This document shows, in pieces, positions 1 to 9,065 of a stretch of 64,000 nucleotides of DNA. The notes under the pieces are model-generated. The model saw only the letters and a program-made list of their open reading frames with translations. It was not told where the DNA came from and ran no database searches. Both the position numbers and the translations under genes were made by a program. Origin of the DNA: Hymenobacter montanus (GTDB lineage: Bacteria > Bacteroidota > Bacteroidia > Cytophagales > Hymenobacteraceae); assembly GCF_014699115.1 (NCBI RefSeq), contig NZ_JACXAD010000006.1, positions 1-64,000 of the forward strand, in the 5' to 3' direction. Each line of letters begins with the position of its first letter. Position 1 is the first letter of the stretch.

Positions 1-1722
1 GGTGAACAGGGCTTGTTGGGCGGCCAGCAGCGGGGCCTGGCCCCAGACGGAATTGGCATCCTGCACCGAAGGGGGCAAGGCCCGCCAGCCCACCAGCGTG
101 GCCGACGATTCGGCCGTGGGCGAAGGCCCGGAGCCCTCGCGGAAGCCCGCGTCGGGGATGCTGGGGTTGGACGGGGGCCGCCAGAAGACGTTGTTATCGC
201 CCTGGTAGGTATCACGGAACTCCACCATGGACCCTGTGCCCCCGTGGTTGCCGATGTAGTCGCGGGGATAGGTGTCGAACAGCAACTGAATGTTGCTCGG
301 GTTGAGCGTGCCGATGGTGGAGTTGCGGATGTTCCAGCGCCAAGTGGTTTCGATGCCCGGTAGCTTAGTGGTCATTTCGTCGACCCGCCCGCTACCCGAG
401 ACCATAAACTGTAAACCTGGGTCGTTGAAGGCGATGGTAGAGTTGGTGATGCGCACGTTGTGGCCATCGAAGCTGAGCCAGCCCATCGGGTTGTACACCG
501 AGCGCAGCCTCGAGACGGTGAGCCCGTCGCTGATTTCCCAGTTCATACCGCGTGTGCGATTGCCAGCGAGCAGGGCCTGATCCACCGTCACGTTCTGGCA
601 GTAGACGTCGAACCAGAGCCCATCAAACATGTTACCCACGCTTTTGTAGCGCCGCACGGTTACGTTTCGGACGCTACCGATTTTCATGCCGGCCGCATCA
701 AAGTCGTTGGTGAAGCCCAATTCATAGGATTTCCAGCCGTTCCAGTTGGTTTGCACATCCTCAAGGAGTCCATTCACGGGGGCGCCGCCGATGCCCTTGT
801 AGCCGTTCTCATCGGCCGTGCAGCGGCGCACCGTGACCTGCCAACTGTTCAGGCCGAGGCCTTCGCCGACGTTGCGGTCGAAGTGGCAATCTTCGATGAG
901 CACGTTGCTGGTATTGCCAAGTAGCAACGCAGCGCTGAAGGGTTTGGCGCAGCCTGTGACGGTGAGCCCGCGTACAACCAGGTTCCGGACGTGATAAAAC
1001 TTGAGCACGGCAAAGTCGTTGTTGTCGGGGCGCATGGCCCCTTCCACCACGTGGGTGGCCAAGTTCATCCCGGCGGGGGGATACAGCACGACGCGCTCGT
1101 TGTCCTCATCGACCCAGAAGCGACCCGGCTGTAACTCTGCTGCGCTGCGCACCTGGCCCAAGGGCTTGCCATCAATGTAAAACCCTTCCTTGCGCAAATC
1201 ACTCATCCTCGTGGGCTCGTCCGTGCGAAAGGGGTTCCGGATTTCGCCCCAGCGCTTGGTCCAGGGGGTCTGGAAGCAGTTGGCCACGCCCGCCGCCGGG
1301 GTCCATTGGGTGAACACGTCGGCCCCACTAATGACCACCCGGTTTGGGGCCGTGCCCTCGATCACGAGTGGAGGCGTATCGGTACTGTCGCCGTTGACAT
1401 TGATGCCGTGCTCGTCGCCTTCGCGGTAGGTGCCCGGGTGCACCAGCAGCTTGGTGCCGGTGCCGGCGCGCACCTGGTTCCAGGCCCGCTCGAGGGCGGC
1501 CGTAAAGGAGGAATAGGGTTGGGCAGGCGTGCCGGGCCCGGTGGGCGTGGCCGCCGGGTTCTGGTTGTCGACGTGCAGGATGCTGCTCACCTGGCTCTCA
1601 TCGACGGAGGATTGAGCCCAGACAGGAGAGAAGGTGGCGAATAGCCCGACAAGTAGCAGGCATAACTGTTTCAGATGAGCTTGGCGCTGGGCCGTCGCTT
1701 GTACGGTAACAGTAGGAAGCAT
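1..1722 (-). CDS. Secreted right-handed parallel beta-helix protein, 3' end outside the window
   Basis: The reading frame is open on the minus strand from the ATG at 1722 to the window edge (574 codons visible), so the C-terminus is missing. Residues about 1-36 form a signal peptide ending in VWAQ. After it come a short DUF1565-like segment (HVDNQNPAATPTGPGTPAQP, then a call to 'LLVHPGTYREGD') and a long series of short beta-strand turns rich in Asn, Val and Gly (for example RNVTVRRYKSVGNMF). This is the usual look of pectate-lyase-like beta-helix proteins that bind or cleave polysaccharides outside the cell. No catalytic residues can be assigned. It stands alone here; the next gene at 2089 is unrelated. 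Alternative: a non-enzymatic surface protein with the same fold. Confidence 0.8.
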   Translation of the reverse strand, partial: MLPTVTVQATAQRQAHLKQLCLLLVGLFATFSPVWAQSSVDESQVSSILHVDNQNPAATPTGPGTPAQPYSSFTAALERAWNQVRAGTGTKLLVHPGTYREGDEHGINVNGDSTDTPPLVIEGTAPNRVVISGADVFTQWTPAAGVANCFQTPWTKRWGEIRNPFRTDEPTRMSDLRKEGFYIDGKPLGQVRSAAELQPGRFWVDEDNERVVLYPPAGMNLATHVVEGAMRPDNNDFAVLKFYHVRNLVVRGLTVTGCAKPFSAALLLGNTSNVLIEDCHFDRNVGEGLGLNSWQVTVRRCTADENGYKGIGGAPVNGLLEDVQTNWNGWKSYELGFTNDFDAAGMKIGSVRNVTVRRYKSVGNMFDGLWFDVYCQNVTVDQALLAGNRTRGMNWEISDGLTVSRLRSVYNPMGWLSFDGHNVRITNSTIAFNDPGLQFMVSGSGRVDEMTTKLPGIETTWRWNIRNSTIGTLNPSNIQLLFDTYPRDYIGNHGGTGSMVEFRDTYQGDNNVFWRPPSNPSIPDAGFREGSGPSPTAESSATLVGWRALPPSVQDANSVWGQAPLLAAQQALFT

Positions 1723-2088
1723 TGCTAGGACAAAAAAGAGTTCAGGTCCAATCCAAACGAAATAATTCGTGCTCGTCTAAGGAGAAATTAGAACTTTAAG
1801 AGAATGAGCCGGGGGGAGAGATGAAATCTGGCCTGCTACGCCAGTTATAGTATCAACTCTAGTTAAAACAGTAATCCAGCACTATTCGTCGGCAAATATG
1901 CGAAATATTTTGTATTTTTCAACAAGTTGATTTAAACCGTGAGGAAATAAATGAATAAAGTATTGTAAAAGTTAAATACTGGGCTGCGAGCCAGACGGAT
2001 TTAGTTGTTGGCTCTGAGCGTGGGGAGCTACCTGGGGCTCGAGTTGCTAGCCCGCGAGATGGATTTGTACTCCGATAAATTTGGACAA
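1723..2088. other. Intergenic, AT-rich, no gene seen
   Basis: This 366-base gap lies between the start of the beta-helix gene and the end of the EamA gene. The part from about 1740 to 1980 is clearly more AT-rich than its surroundings and probably holds the beta-helix promoter, but no TAnnTTTG box, hairpin terminator or coding frame is convincing. Confidence 0.5.
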
Positions 2089-3012
2089 CTAATCCTGAGC
2101 TGTCGTCAGGGGCGCGACGGGTGTTGGGGGCTTCTGGCTCACCAGCCACACGCCCAGGAAAATGAGCAGAGCCTGACCGGCCTTGCCCCAGGTAAGATGG
2201 TCTTTATTGAGCGCCACGGCAATAAGCACGGCCAGCACCGGCTGCAAGTAGATATACACGCCCAGCAGAGCCGGGGAGGCATACTTCAGCGCCCAGTTGT
2301 TGAGCAGGTAGGCCAGGATGGTCAGAAAGACGACCATGTAGCCGATTTCAAGCCAGATGGAGAGCGGGAAATGAGCGTAGTCCGCCGTTAGCGCCTCGTG
2401 CCAGCCAAAGGGGACCGCCAGGAATACTCCCACCAGAAACACCCGCGCCAGTACAGTAAAAGCATGGTACTTGCGCATCAACGGCTGCACCAGGACCAGG
2501 TAGAGGCCGAACACGGTGGCGTTGGCCAGGATGTAAACATTGCCCAGCGTGGCCTGCGGGTAAATAGCCGCCTGGACGTTGCGGCTCAGGATGAGCGCCG
2601 CTGCGCCGGAAGCGCCCACGGCAATGCCCAGCAGCCGCGGCAGGGTGATTTTCTCATTCAGCAAAATCGCCGAGGCGACTACCACCACAATGGGGGCGAT
2701 GGTTTGCAGCAGCGAGGCACTGATGGGCGAGGTCAGGTTCAGGCCCGAAAAAAAGAGCAGTTGGTTGACTCCAATCCCGCAAATGCCGCAGGCCAAGCTC
2801 CGCAGATTATCGGCCCAGCCCTTGATTTTGTCCTGGGGTGCCACCACGTATTTGATAATAGTGAAGAACACCGTCGCGCCCACGATGCGCAACGTGACAA
2901 TGCCAAACGGCCCCAGGTAGTGCGGCATCACGTCCTTGGAGAGGCTGTAATTAGCAGCGTAGATAAGGGCGACGAAGAACAGCGCCCCGTGGACGCGGTA
3001 AGAATTACGCAT
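2089..3012 (-). CDS. EamA/DMT-superfamily transporter
   Basis: A 307-residue, strongly hydrophobic protein with about ten membrane segments arranged as two repeats of five, the layout of drug/metabolite transporters (EamA, RhaT/YdcZ class). The first helix starts with VALIYAANYSLSKDVMP and a second-half helix carries SPALLGVYIYLQPVLAVLIA, both typical EamA positions. Such proteins export amino acids, metabolites or drugs across the inner membrane; the substrate cannot be told from sequence. It is read divergently from rarA with 137 bases between them, so the two promoters share that gap. Length is normal and the start is the first ATG. Confidence 0.85.
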   Translation of the reverse strand: MRNSYRVHGALFFVALIYAANYSLSKDVMPHYLGPFGIVTLRIVGATVFFTIIKYVVAPQDKIKGWADNLRSLACGICGIGVNQLLFFSGLNLTSPISASLLQTIAPIVVVVASAILLNEKITLPRLLGIAVGASGAAALILSRNVQAAIYPQATLGNVYILANATVFGLYLVLVQPLMRKYHAFTVLARVFLVGVFLAVPFGWHEALTADYAHFPLSIWLEIGYMVVFLTILAYLLNNWALKYASPALLGVYIYLQPVLAVLIAVALNKDHLTWGKAGQALLIFLGVWLVSQKPPTPVAPLTTAQD

Positions 3013-3149
3013 GGGCTGGGGGCTAACGTGCGAGGGAGCACGAAGCGCAAGGCGGCGTGAGCCAACTTTGCGTTTCGCATTCCCGCACCAGTAGAACTTG
3101 TTCGCCCCAGAATCGTTCGGGAACGCGCACTATAAAGTTCGCGCTACTT

Positions 3150-4478
3150 ATGGCCTCCCTCTTTCCCGACGACGAACCCACTGCCTCCGCCGCCCTGCCC
3201 GCCCCGGGGCCCGACGCCCCTTTGGCCGAGCGCCAACGCCCGCGGCAGTTAGCCGACTATGCCGGCCAGCAGCATCTAGTGGGCGAAAATGGCGTGTTGC
3301 GCCGCTACCTCCGCGCCGGCCGCTTGCCCAGCCTGATTCTCTGGGGCCCACCCGGCGTAGGCAAAACTACCCTCGCCCATTTGCTGGCCAGCGAGCTGAG
3401 GCAGCCCTTCGCGGCGTTGAGCGCCATCAACGCGGGCGTGAAGGACGTGCGCGACATCATCGAAAAGGCCCGGCGGCAGCGGGGCACGGTGCTTTTTATC
3501 GACGAAATTCACCGCTTCAGCAAGGCGCAGCAGGATGCCCTGCTGGGAGCGGTGGAGCACGGCACCATCACGCTCGTGGGGGCGACCACCGAAAACCCCT
3601 CCTTTGAGGTAATCCCGGCCTTGCTTTCGCGCTGCCAGGTGTACGTGCTGGAGCCGCTGAGCGCGGAAACCCTGCGCGAGCTGGTGAACAAAGCCCTGAC
3701 CGGGGACCCGGCCCTGCGGCAGAAAAAAGTCCGCCTGAAGGAAGACCACGCCCTGCTGGCCCTCAGCGGCGGGGATGCCCGCAAGCTGCTCAACCTGCTC
3801 GAAATCGTGGTGGAAAGCACCCCAGCCGATAAGAAAGGCGTCATCACCATCACCGATGCCGTGGTGCAGCAGGTGGCCCAGCGCCCCCTGGCTAAGTACG
3901 ACAAGGGCGGGGAGATGCACTACGACGTGATTTCGGCCTTCATCAAAAGCATCCGGGGCTCCGACCCCAACGCCGCGCTCTACTACCTGGCCGTGATGCT
4001 GGAGGGCGGCGAGGACGTGAAGTTTATCGCCCGCCGCCTGGTAATTCTGGCCAGCGAGGACATCGGCAACGCCAACCCCAACGCCCTGATGCTGGCCACG
4101 AGCTGCTTCCAGGCCTGCACCGTCATCGGCCTGCCGGAGTCGGACCTGATTCTGGCCCAGACCGTGGTGTACCTGGCTACTTCGGTGAAAAGCAATGCCT
4201 CATACCTGGCCATCCGCGCGGCGCAGGCCGAGGTGAAAGCCCATGGCGTGTACCCCGTACCCGTGCCGCTGCGCAACGCCCCCACGCGCCTGATGAAGCA
4301 GCTTGGCTACGGCCAGGAGTATGCTTACTCACACAACGGCGAAGGCAACTTCCAGGAGCAGGAGTTTCTGCCCGAGGCCCTCCGCGGCACCCGCTTCTAC
4401 GAACCCGGCCGCAACGCCAGCGAGCAAAAAATTCAGGAGCGGCTGCGCGGCTGGTGGGGCGAGAAATACGGTTACTGA
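3150..4478 (+). CDS. rarA: Replication-associated recombination protein A (AAA+ ATPase)
   Basis: RarA/MgsA is a clamp-loader-like AAA+ ATPase that acts at stalled replication forks. Visible motifs: Walker A GPPGVGKTT (about residues 66-74), Walker B VLFIDEIHRF (about 114-123), sensor 1 LVGATTENPSFEV, and arginine finger region LLSRCQVY. The C-terminal half has the tetramerisation block (SDPNAALYYLAVMLEGGED) and DIGNANPNAL, both hallmarks of the family. A frame extends upstream to 3057, but the extra 31 residues are Ser/Cys/Arg-rich and unlike the family, while the ATG at 3150 gives MASLFPDDE, the usual start in related proteins, and 442 residues, the normal size. Confidence 0.95.
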   Translation: MASLFPDDEPTASAALPAPGPDAPLAERQRPRQLADYAGQQHLVGENGVLRRYLRAGRLPSLILWGPPGVGKTTLAHLLASELRQPFAALSAINAGVKDVRDIIEKARRQRGTVLFIDEIHRFSKAQQDALLGAVEHGTITLVGATTENPSFEVIPALLSRCQVYVLEPLSAETLRELVNKALTGDPALRQKKVRLKEDHALLALSGGDARKLLNLLEIVVESTPADKKGVITITDAVVQQVAQRPLAKYDKGGEMHYDVISAFIKSIRGSDPNAALYYLAVMLEGGEDVKFIARRLVILASEDIGNANPNALMLATSCFQACTVIGLPESDLILAQTVVYLATSVKSNASYLAIRAAQAEVKAHGVYPVPVPLRNAPTRLMKQLGYGQEYAYSHNGEGNFQEQEFLPEALRGTRFYEPGRNASEQKIQERLRGWWGEKYGY

Positions 4479-4902
4479 AACCACCAATAGATCAGCCTTG
4501 GACCCAATGAAAAAGCAGATCATCGTGCTTCGTTACGCCTGGCATGCCGATTTTAGCTAAATGACAGCGGTATTACGTAGCAGTAGCACATTTCCATCGG
4601 CTGGCTCCCGCTTTCCCCGGAGACGGGAACGGCCCTACCGGGTACGACCTCGTAGGGACACGTGAGGACCCACCGAAACGAGCCCGCATTTATACTCAAG
4701 TACAGAAAATGAATGGAGCAGGTTTGTCAATTATGGGGTTTCTGGGGCAACTAGCCAAGAACAAACTAGCGGGCTGCAACCAACATTAGCCGCAACTTGC
4801 CTGTAACTTGCCAGGGTTTCGTCTGACTGGCCCGATTGCTGGTGCTATCGGCCGGGACGAACCACTAAAAATTATTTCACTCCGTCAAAACTCCTTAATT
4901 CC
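4479..4902. other. Intergenic, no gene seen
   Basis: 424 bases between rarA and sppA. Both strands were read; short frames here lack any family resemblance and no hairpin terminator was seen. It presumably carries the sppA promoter. Confidence 0.5.
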
Positions 4903-6678
4903 GTGGTACAGTTTTTTAAGTTCGTGCTGGCTACCATTGTGGGCCTGTTGGCGTTTAGCCTATTAGGGTTTCTGCTGCTGGCCGCCATTATCGGAACGGC
5001 CAAGAGCGCGGGCGACCACCAGGAAGTGGCCGCTAATTCGGTGTTGGAGCTGAAGCTCAACGAGCCGTTGACCGAGCGCGGGCGCGATGGCAAATTTGAA
5101 AGCCTGGGTGGGCGGTCCTCGTCCACTGGTCTCATCAGCCTGAAAGAAGCCATCCACCGCGCCAAGGGCGACGACAACATCAAAGGCATTTTGCTGAACC
5201 TCGGCATCGTGCAGGGAGGCCTGGCGTCGCTCGAAGAAGTGCGCGACGCGCTGCTGGACTTCAAAAAAACGGGCAAATTCGTGGTGGCCTACCACGAGGT
5301 GTGCTCGGAAAAGGGCTTCTACCTTTCGTCGGTGGCCAACGAAATCTACCTGCACCCCCAGGGGACGCTCGAATTCAACGGCTTGAGCGCGGAGGTGATA
5401 TTCTACAAGCGCTTGTTCGACAAGGCTGGCATTCAGCCGTACATTTTCCGGGTGGGTTCCTTTAAAAGTGCCGTGGAGCCGTTCTTCCGCGAGAACTTCT
5501 CCGACTCGGCCCGTTATCAGACCGTTTCGTTCCTGAACTCCATCAATGGCCACCTGATCAGCCAGGTGGCCGCCGCTCGCGGCATTGCTCCGGCGCGCCT
5601 CAAGGTTATTTCCGACTCCATGCTGGTGCACAACGCCCCCGACGCCTTGCGCCTCAACCTCGTGACCAAGCTCGGCTACTTCGATGAGGTGCAGGACTAC
5701 CTGCGCGGCAAGCTGGGCCTGGCGAAAAACAAAAAGCCCAGCCTGGTAAGCCTGAGCGACTACACCGACAGCGAGGAAGCCGACGAAAAAGACGGCAACA
5801 CCAGCGGCAACCGCATTGCCGTGATTTATGCCGAAGGCGACATCGTGACCGGCAACGGCGACGATGATAACATTGGCAGCACCAAGTTTGCCGAAGCCAT
5901 CCGCAAAGCCCGCCTCGACGACAAGGTGAAAGCCGTGGTGCTGCGCATAAACTCCCCCGGTGGTTCGTCGCTGGCCTCCGACATCATCTACCGCGAGGTC
6001 GTGCTCACCCAAAAAGTGAAGCCCATCATCGCGTCGATGTCGGATGTGGCGGCTTCGGGCGGCTACTACATCGCTATGGCCTGCGATACCATCGTGGCCC
6101 ACCCCAACACCATCACGGGTTCCATTGGTGTGTTTGGCGTGCTGCCCAACATCCAGCCGCTGCTGGCCGACAAGCTCGGCATTACCGTGGACCGCGTCAC
6201 CACGGGCAAGTTCTCCGACTTGCCGACCATCACGCGGCCCCTGTCCGACTTTGAAAAGCGCACCTTGCAGCACGAAGTCGACAACATCTACGCCGACTTC
6301 ACCACCAAAGCTGCTCGGGGCCGCCACATGCCCGTCGAGCGCCTGCGCCGGTTGGCTTCGGGCCGCGTCTGGAGCGGCCTCGAAGCCAAAAGCAACGGCC
6401 TCGTCGACGTGCTCGGCGACTACACCGACGCCCTGAAAATCGCCGCTGCCCGCGCCCGCCTCAAAGCCGACGACTACGAGGTGCAGCGCCTGCCCCGGCA
6501 GAAATCAGCTTTTGAAAGCCTGCTTTCCGTGTTCGGCAGCGACGACGATGAGGAAGCCAAAACCAAGGCCCTGCGCGCCGAGCTGGGCCCGCTCTACCCC
6601 GCCTACGCCCAATACCGGCAATTGATGACCATGCGTGGCGTGCAAGCCAAGCTGCCGTACGTGCTGGAAATCAAGTAA
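4903..6678 (+). CDS. sppA: Signal peptide peptidase SppA, 67K type
   Basis: A membrane-anchored serine protease that degrades signal peptides left in the inner membrane. Residues 1-33 contain one N-terminal membrane anchor. The protein is the long, two-domain form (591 residues): the first domain carries the general-base lysine in RVGSFKSAVEP (K188) and the second carries the nucleophile in DVAASGGYYIAM (S385), the Ser-Lys dyad of E. coli-type SppA. SPGGSS (about 351-356) forms the oxyanion part. The start is GTG, chosen because it lies directly before the anchor and no nearby ATG fits. The stop is 22 bases before the purine nucleoside phosphorylase start, so both may be co-transcribed. Confidence 0.95.
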   Translation: MVQFFKFVLATIVGLLAFSLLGFLLLAAIIGTAKSAGDHQEVAANSVLELKLNEPLTERGRDGKFESLGGRSSSTGLISLKEAIHRAKGDDNIKGILLNLGIVQGGLASLEEVRDALLDFKKTGKFVVAYHEVCSEKGFYLSSVANEIYLHPQGTLEFNGLSAEVIFYKRLFDKAGIQPYIFRVGSFKSAVEPFFRENFSDSARYQTVSFLNSINGHLISQVAAARGIAPARLKVISDSMLVHNAPDALRLNLVTKLGYFDEVQDYLRGKLGLAKNKKPSLVSLSDYTDSEEADEKDGNTSGNRIAVIYAEGDIVTGNGDDDNIGSTKFAEAIRKARLDDKVKAVVLRINSPGGSSLASDIIYREVVLTQKVKPIIASMSDVAASGGYYIAMACDTIVAHPNTITGSIGVFGVLPNIQPLLADKLGITVDRVTTGKFSDLPTITRPLSDFEKRTLQHEVDNIYADFTTKAARGRHMPVERLRRLASGRVWSGLEAKSNGLVDVLGDYTDALKIAAARARLKADDYEVQRLPRQKSAFESLLSVFGSDDDEEAKTKALRAELGPLYPAYAQYRQLMTMRGVQAKLPYVLEIK

Positions 6679-6700
6679 CCGCCGGAATCTACCCTACGCT

Positions 6701-7537
6701 ATGATGAATCAGCTCCGCGAGGCCGCCGCGTACATTCAATCCCGGGCTAACAACTTTCGGCCCGCCACCGGCATCATCCTCGGCACCGGCCTGGGGGCCT
6801 TAGCGAAGGAAGTCGAGGTCGAGCACGAAATCAACTACGCCGACATTCCGAACTTCCCGCTTTCCACCGTAGAAAGCCACGCCGGCCGGCTGCTGCTCGG
6901 CCGCATGGGGGGGCAAAAAGTGGCCGTGCTGCAAGGGCGCTTTCACTACTACGAAGGCTACACCATGGCCCAGGTGGCCATGCCCGTGCGGGTGCTGAAG
7001 CTGCTCGGGATCAGCCACCTGCTGGTGAGCAACGCGGCTGGGGGCCTGAACCCCGAGTTTCGCATCGCCGATTTGATGCTTATCGACGACCACATCAACC
7101 TGCAGCCCACCAACCCGCTCATCGGCCCCAACCTCGACGAGCTGGGCCCGCGCTTCCCCGACCTGTTCGCCCCCTACGACCCCGACCTGCTGGCCCGGGC
7201 CGAAGCAGCGGCCCAGGCCCTCGGCCAGGCCGGCACTACCCGCCGCGGCGTGTACGCGAGCGTGCCCGGCCCCATGCTCGAAACTCCGGCCGAATACCGC
7301 TACCTGCGCACCATCGGGGCCGATGCCGTGGGCATGAGCACCGTGCCGGAGGTGATAGCTGCCCGCCACCTGGGCCTGCCGGTGCTGGCCGTATCGGTCA
7401 TCACCGATTTGTGCGCGCCCGGCCACCTCAAGCCGGTGGTGCTGGCCGATATTTTTGCCGCCGCCGCCCAGGCCGAGCCCCGGCTCACCGCCCTGATTAA
7501 GGCGGTGGTGACGCAGCTGCGGGAAGCAAGTTGTTAG
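6701..7537 (+). CDS. punA: Purine-nucleoside phosphorylase, trimeric class
   Basis: Cleaves purine nucleosides with phosphate to free base and ribose-1-phosphate in the salvage pathway. Motifs of the low-molecular-mass trimeric family are present: IILGTGLGALA near the N-terminus (phosphate loop), GRFHYYEGYTM, LLVSNAAGGLN, the DDHINLQPTNPLIGPN substrate loop, PGPMLETPAEYR and GADAVGMSTVPEVI. The frame runs upstream into sppA, but the ATG pair at 6701/6704 just after the sppA stop gives the normal length of 278 residues. The stop codon TAG begins the sequence TAGCGGCAATC, which marks the left border of the AT-rich AraC/YCII insert. Confidence 0.95.
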   Translation: MMNQLREAAAYIQSRANNFRPATGIILGTGLGALAKEVEVEHEINYADIPNFPLSTVESHAGRLLLGRMGGQKVAVLQGRFHYYEGYTMAQVAMPVRVLKLLGISHLLVSNAAGGLNPEFRIADLMLIDDHINLQPTNPLIGPNLDELGPRFPDLFAPYDPDLLARAEAAAQALGQAGTTRRGVYASVPGPMLETPAEYRYLRTIGADAVGMSTVPEVIAARHLGLPVLAVSVITDLCAPGHLKPVVLADIFAAAAQAEPRLTALIKAVVTQLREASC

Positions 7538-7574
7538 CGGCAATCGTAACAGACCCAGTATCATCGTTGGACGA

Positions 7575-8345
7575 ATGACAATTGAGAGTTACATACCGAC
7601 CGAAATATTAAGACCATTCATCAATAAGTATATAATTATTGAAAGTAAGAGTGAAATAGCAAACAGAGTGCTGCCAAACACTTCGTTAACGATGGCATTT
7701 CGTTTTAAAGGAGTAAACTTTTACAATACCGGCCCTGAGAAAAATGAACTGCCCAAGTTTGCATTTTCTGGACTGAGAAAAACTGTACAGCTCATTAACT
7801 ATCTGCCAAACACATCAACCCTTGTTGTTCTTTTTAAAGAATGCGGGGCTTCTGCTCTGTTCAAAGACCCTATCCATGAACTCTTTGAAAGGAGCATTTC
7901 ACTTGACAACTTTATTCAAACAGCTGAACTAACTCAAATAGAAGATAAGTTAGCAGACGCCAGAACGAATTCGCAACGAGTTGCGATCATTGAGCAGCTT
8001 TTAATTCATAAGTTGATTGTTCAGCAAACTGACAAGCTGATTCTTGAATCTGTTAGGATAATTCACAACGCTAACGGTTTTTTAAAGATAAGCGAATTGG
8101 CAAATAGCCTTTGTATAAGTCAGGATGCTTTTGAAAAACGGTTTAGAAGGCTCGTTGGTGCAACCCCCAAGCAGTTTTCGTCAATCGTCCGTATGGCTTC
8201 CATAGTTCGCTCTACGCCAAGTGAAAGGTTCTTGGACCTTGCATTTGATCGGGGATACTACGACCAGTCTCATTTTAATAAGGACTTTAAAAGTTTTACA
8301 GGGCTAACGCCGACCCAATTTTACAATTCTTCTACGTTTTGGTAG
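7575..8345 (+). CDS. AraC-family transcriptional regulator
   Basis: 256 residues. The N-terminal part (SYIPTEILRPFINKYIIIES) matches the DUF6597-type sensor domain found in many Bacteroidota AraC proteins, and the C-terminal hundred residues form two helix-turn-helix motifs (ISELANSLCISQDAFEKRFR and a second around DLAFDRGYYDQSHFNKDFK, the AraC signature). The gene is much more AT-rich than punA before it and the glycohydrolase after it, which points to recent acquisition. The YCII-type gene follows 63 bases later on the same strand and is the likely target or partner. Start is the first ATG. Confidence 0.9.
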   Translation: MTIESYIPTEILRPFINKYIIIESKSEIANRVLPNTSLTMAFRFKGVNFYNTGPEKNELPKFAFSGLRKTVQLINYLPNTSTLVVLFKECGASALFKDPIHELFERSISLDNFIQTAELTQIEDKLADARTNSQRVAIIEQLLIHKLIVQQTDKLILESVRIIHNANGFLKISELANSLCISQDAFEKRFRRLVGATPKQFSSIVRMASIVRSTPSERFLDLAFDRGYYDQSHFNKDFKSFTGLTPTQFYNSSTFW

Positions 8346-8408
8346 ATCAATGATTTTTTACAATGTCTGAGCAGGAGGCTCCAGTAATTTTGCATAAAAA
8401 ATACTGAC

Positions 8409-8849
8409 ATGAAGAAAGTTAAACTTCTGCCTCTGCTTTGCTTATTGATTGTAGGGCTTTCGTCTTATACTCGAACAGACACATTGAAATCAAGAAGTGC
8501 TAAAATGAAACAGTTTAGTTTGTTGGTTAGAGTCCCTCTGACTTACGGAAGTGAACAAGCACAAGCAGTAAATCCTTTATGGGACAAGCTCATTGCAGAA
8601 TGGAAAAGCAAAGGAGCGTACGTTATCAGCTTTGCCTTCCCCGGCGAAAGCTATACAGTGTCGGGAGCTGAGAAGGCTGTGAAAAAGGAAGCTGTGCTAT
8701 CGGGAAATCTGAAAGCTGTAAGCAATATCGTCTTGCAGGCAGACAAAGTTGAGACGGCATTGGACCTTGCCAAACAATGCCCGATTCTTCGATATGGGGG
8801 AACTGTTGAAGTGAGAGAAATCCCCAAATCTATACTCGTAGATAAATAG
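8409..8849 (+). CDS. Exported YCII/DGPF-like small protein
   Basis: 146 residues. The first about 22 residues look like a signal peptide without a lipobox cysteine. The rest (MKQFSLLVRVPLTYGSEQAQ onward, ending GGTVEVREIPKS) has the ferredoxin-like alpha-beta pattern of YCII-related proteins, a family of small cytosolic or sensor-linked proteins of poorly known function. An internal ATG at residue 33 would give a cytosolic YCII protein, so either the leader is real or the start is downstream. AT-rich like the AraC gene before it; the pair looks like one acquired unit, closed by the hairpin at 8880-8922. Confidence 0.7.
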   Translation: MKKVKLLPLLCLLIVGLSSYTRTDTLKSRSAKMKQFSLLVRVPLTYGSEQAQAVNPLWDKLIAEWKSKGAYVISFAFPGESYTVSGAEKAVKKEAVLSGNLKAVSNIVLQADKVETALDLAKQCPILRYGGTVEVREIPKSILVDK

Positions 8850-8879
8850 AACGGCAGCTGTGAAAGCGGTTAACAATGT

Positions 8880-8922
8880 ATTGCTAAAGTGGGGTGACTT
8901 CAACTGCCCTCACTTCGGCAAT
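8880..8922. repeat. Bulged inverted repeat at the end of the AraC/YCII insert
   Basis: Left arm ATTGCTAAAGTGGGG and right arm CCCTCACTTCGGCAAT pair over about 15 positions with one extra base and two mismatches, around an 11-base loop. An outer short pair CGGTT/AACCG lies further out. It lacks a following T run, so it is a poor terminator. It sits exactly where AT-rich insert DNA returns to GC-rich DNA. Confidence 0.6.
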
Positions 8923-9065
8923 AGCCGAACCGAAAATACTGTTCCATCCGCATTCCAGGGGGCGATGAGGCATCTGGCCCGTATCGTTGAGCGATAAGAG
9001 CTATTCTTCTGCCTGAACTGCTTCGCTGAAGAAAGAATGTTGCCAACTACTAAGCCTGGGTCTAC

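Noticed and set aside
4963..6327. Long minus-strand open frame of 454 codons
   Set aside because: It lies inside sppA; GC-rich genes with G/C in the third position leave open frames on the other strand. Its protein is His/Val/Gly/Ala-rich without any family signature.
8880..8922. Rho-independent terminator for the YCII gene
   Set aside because: The stem is interrupted and no T run follows; it fits a border element better.
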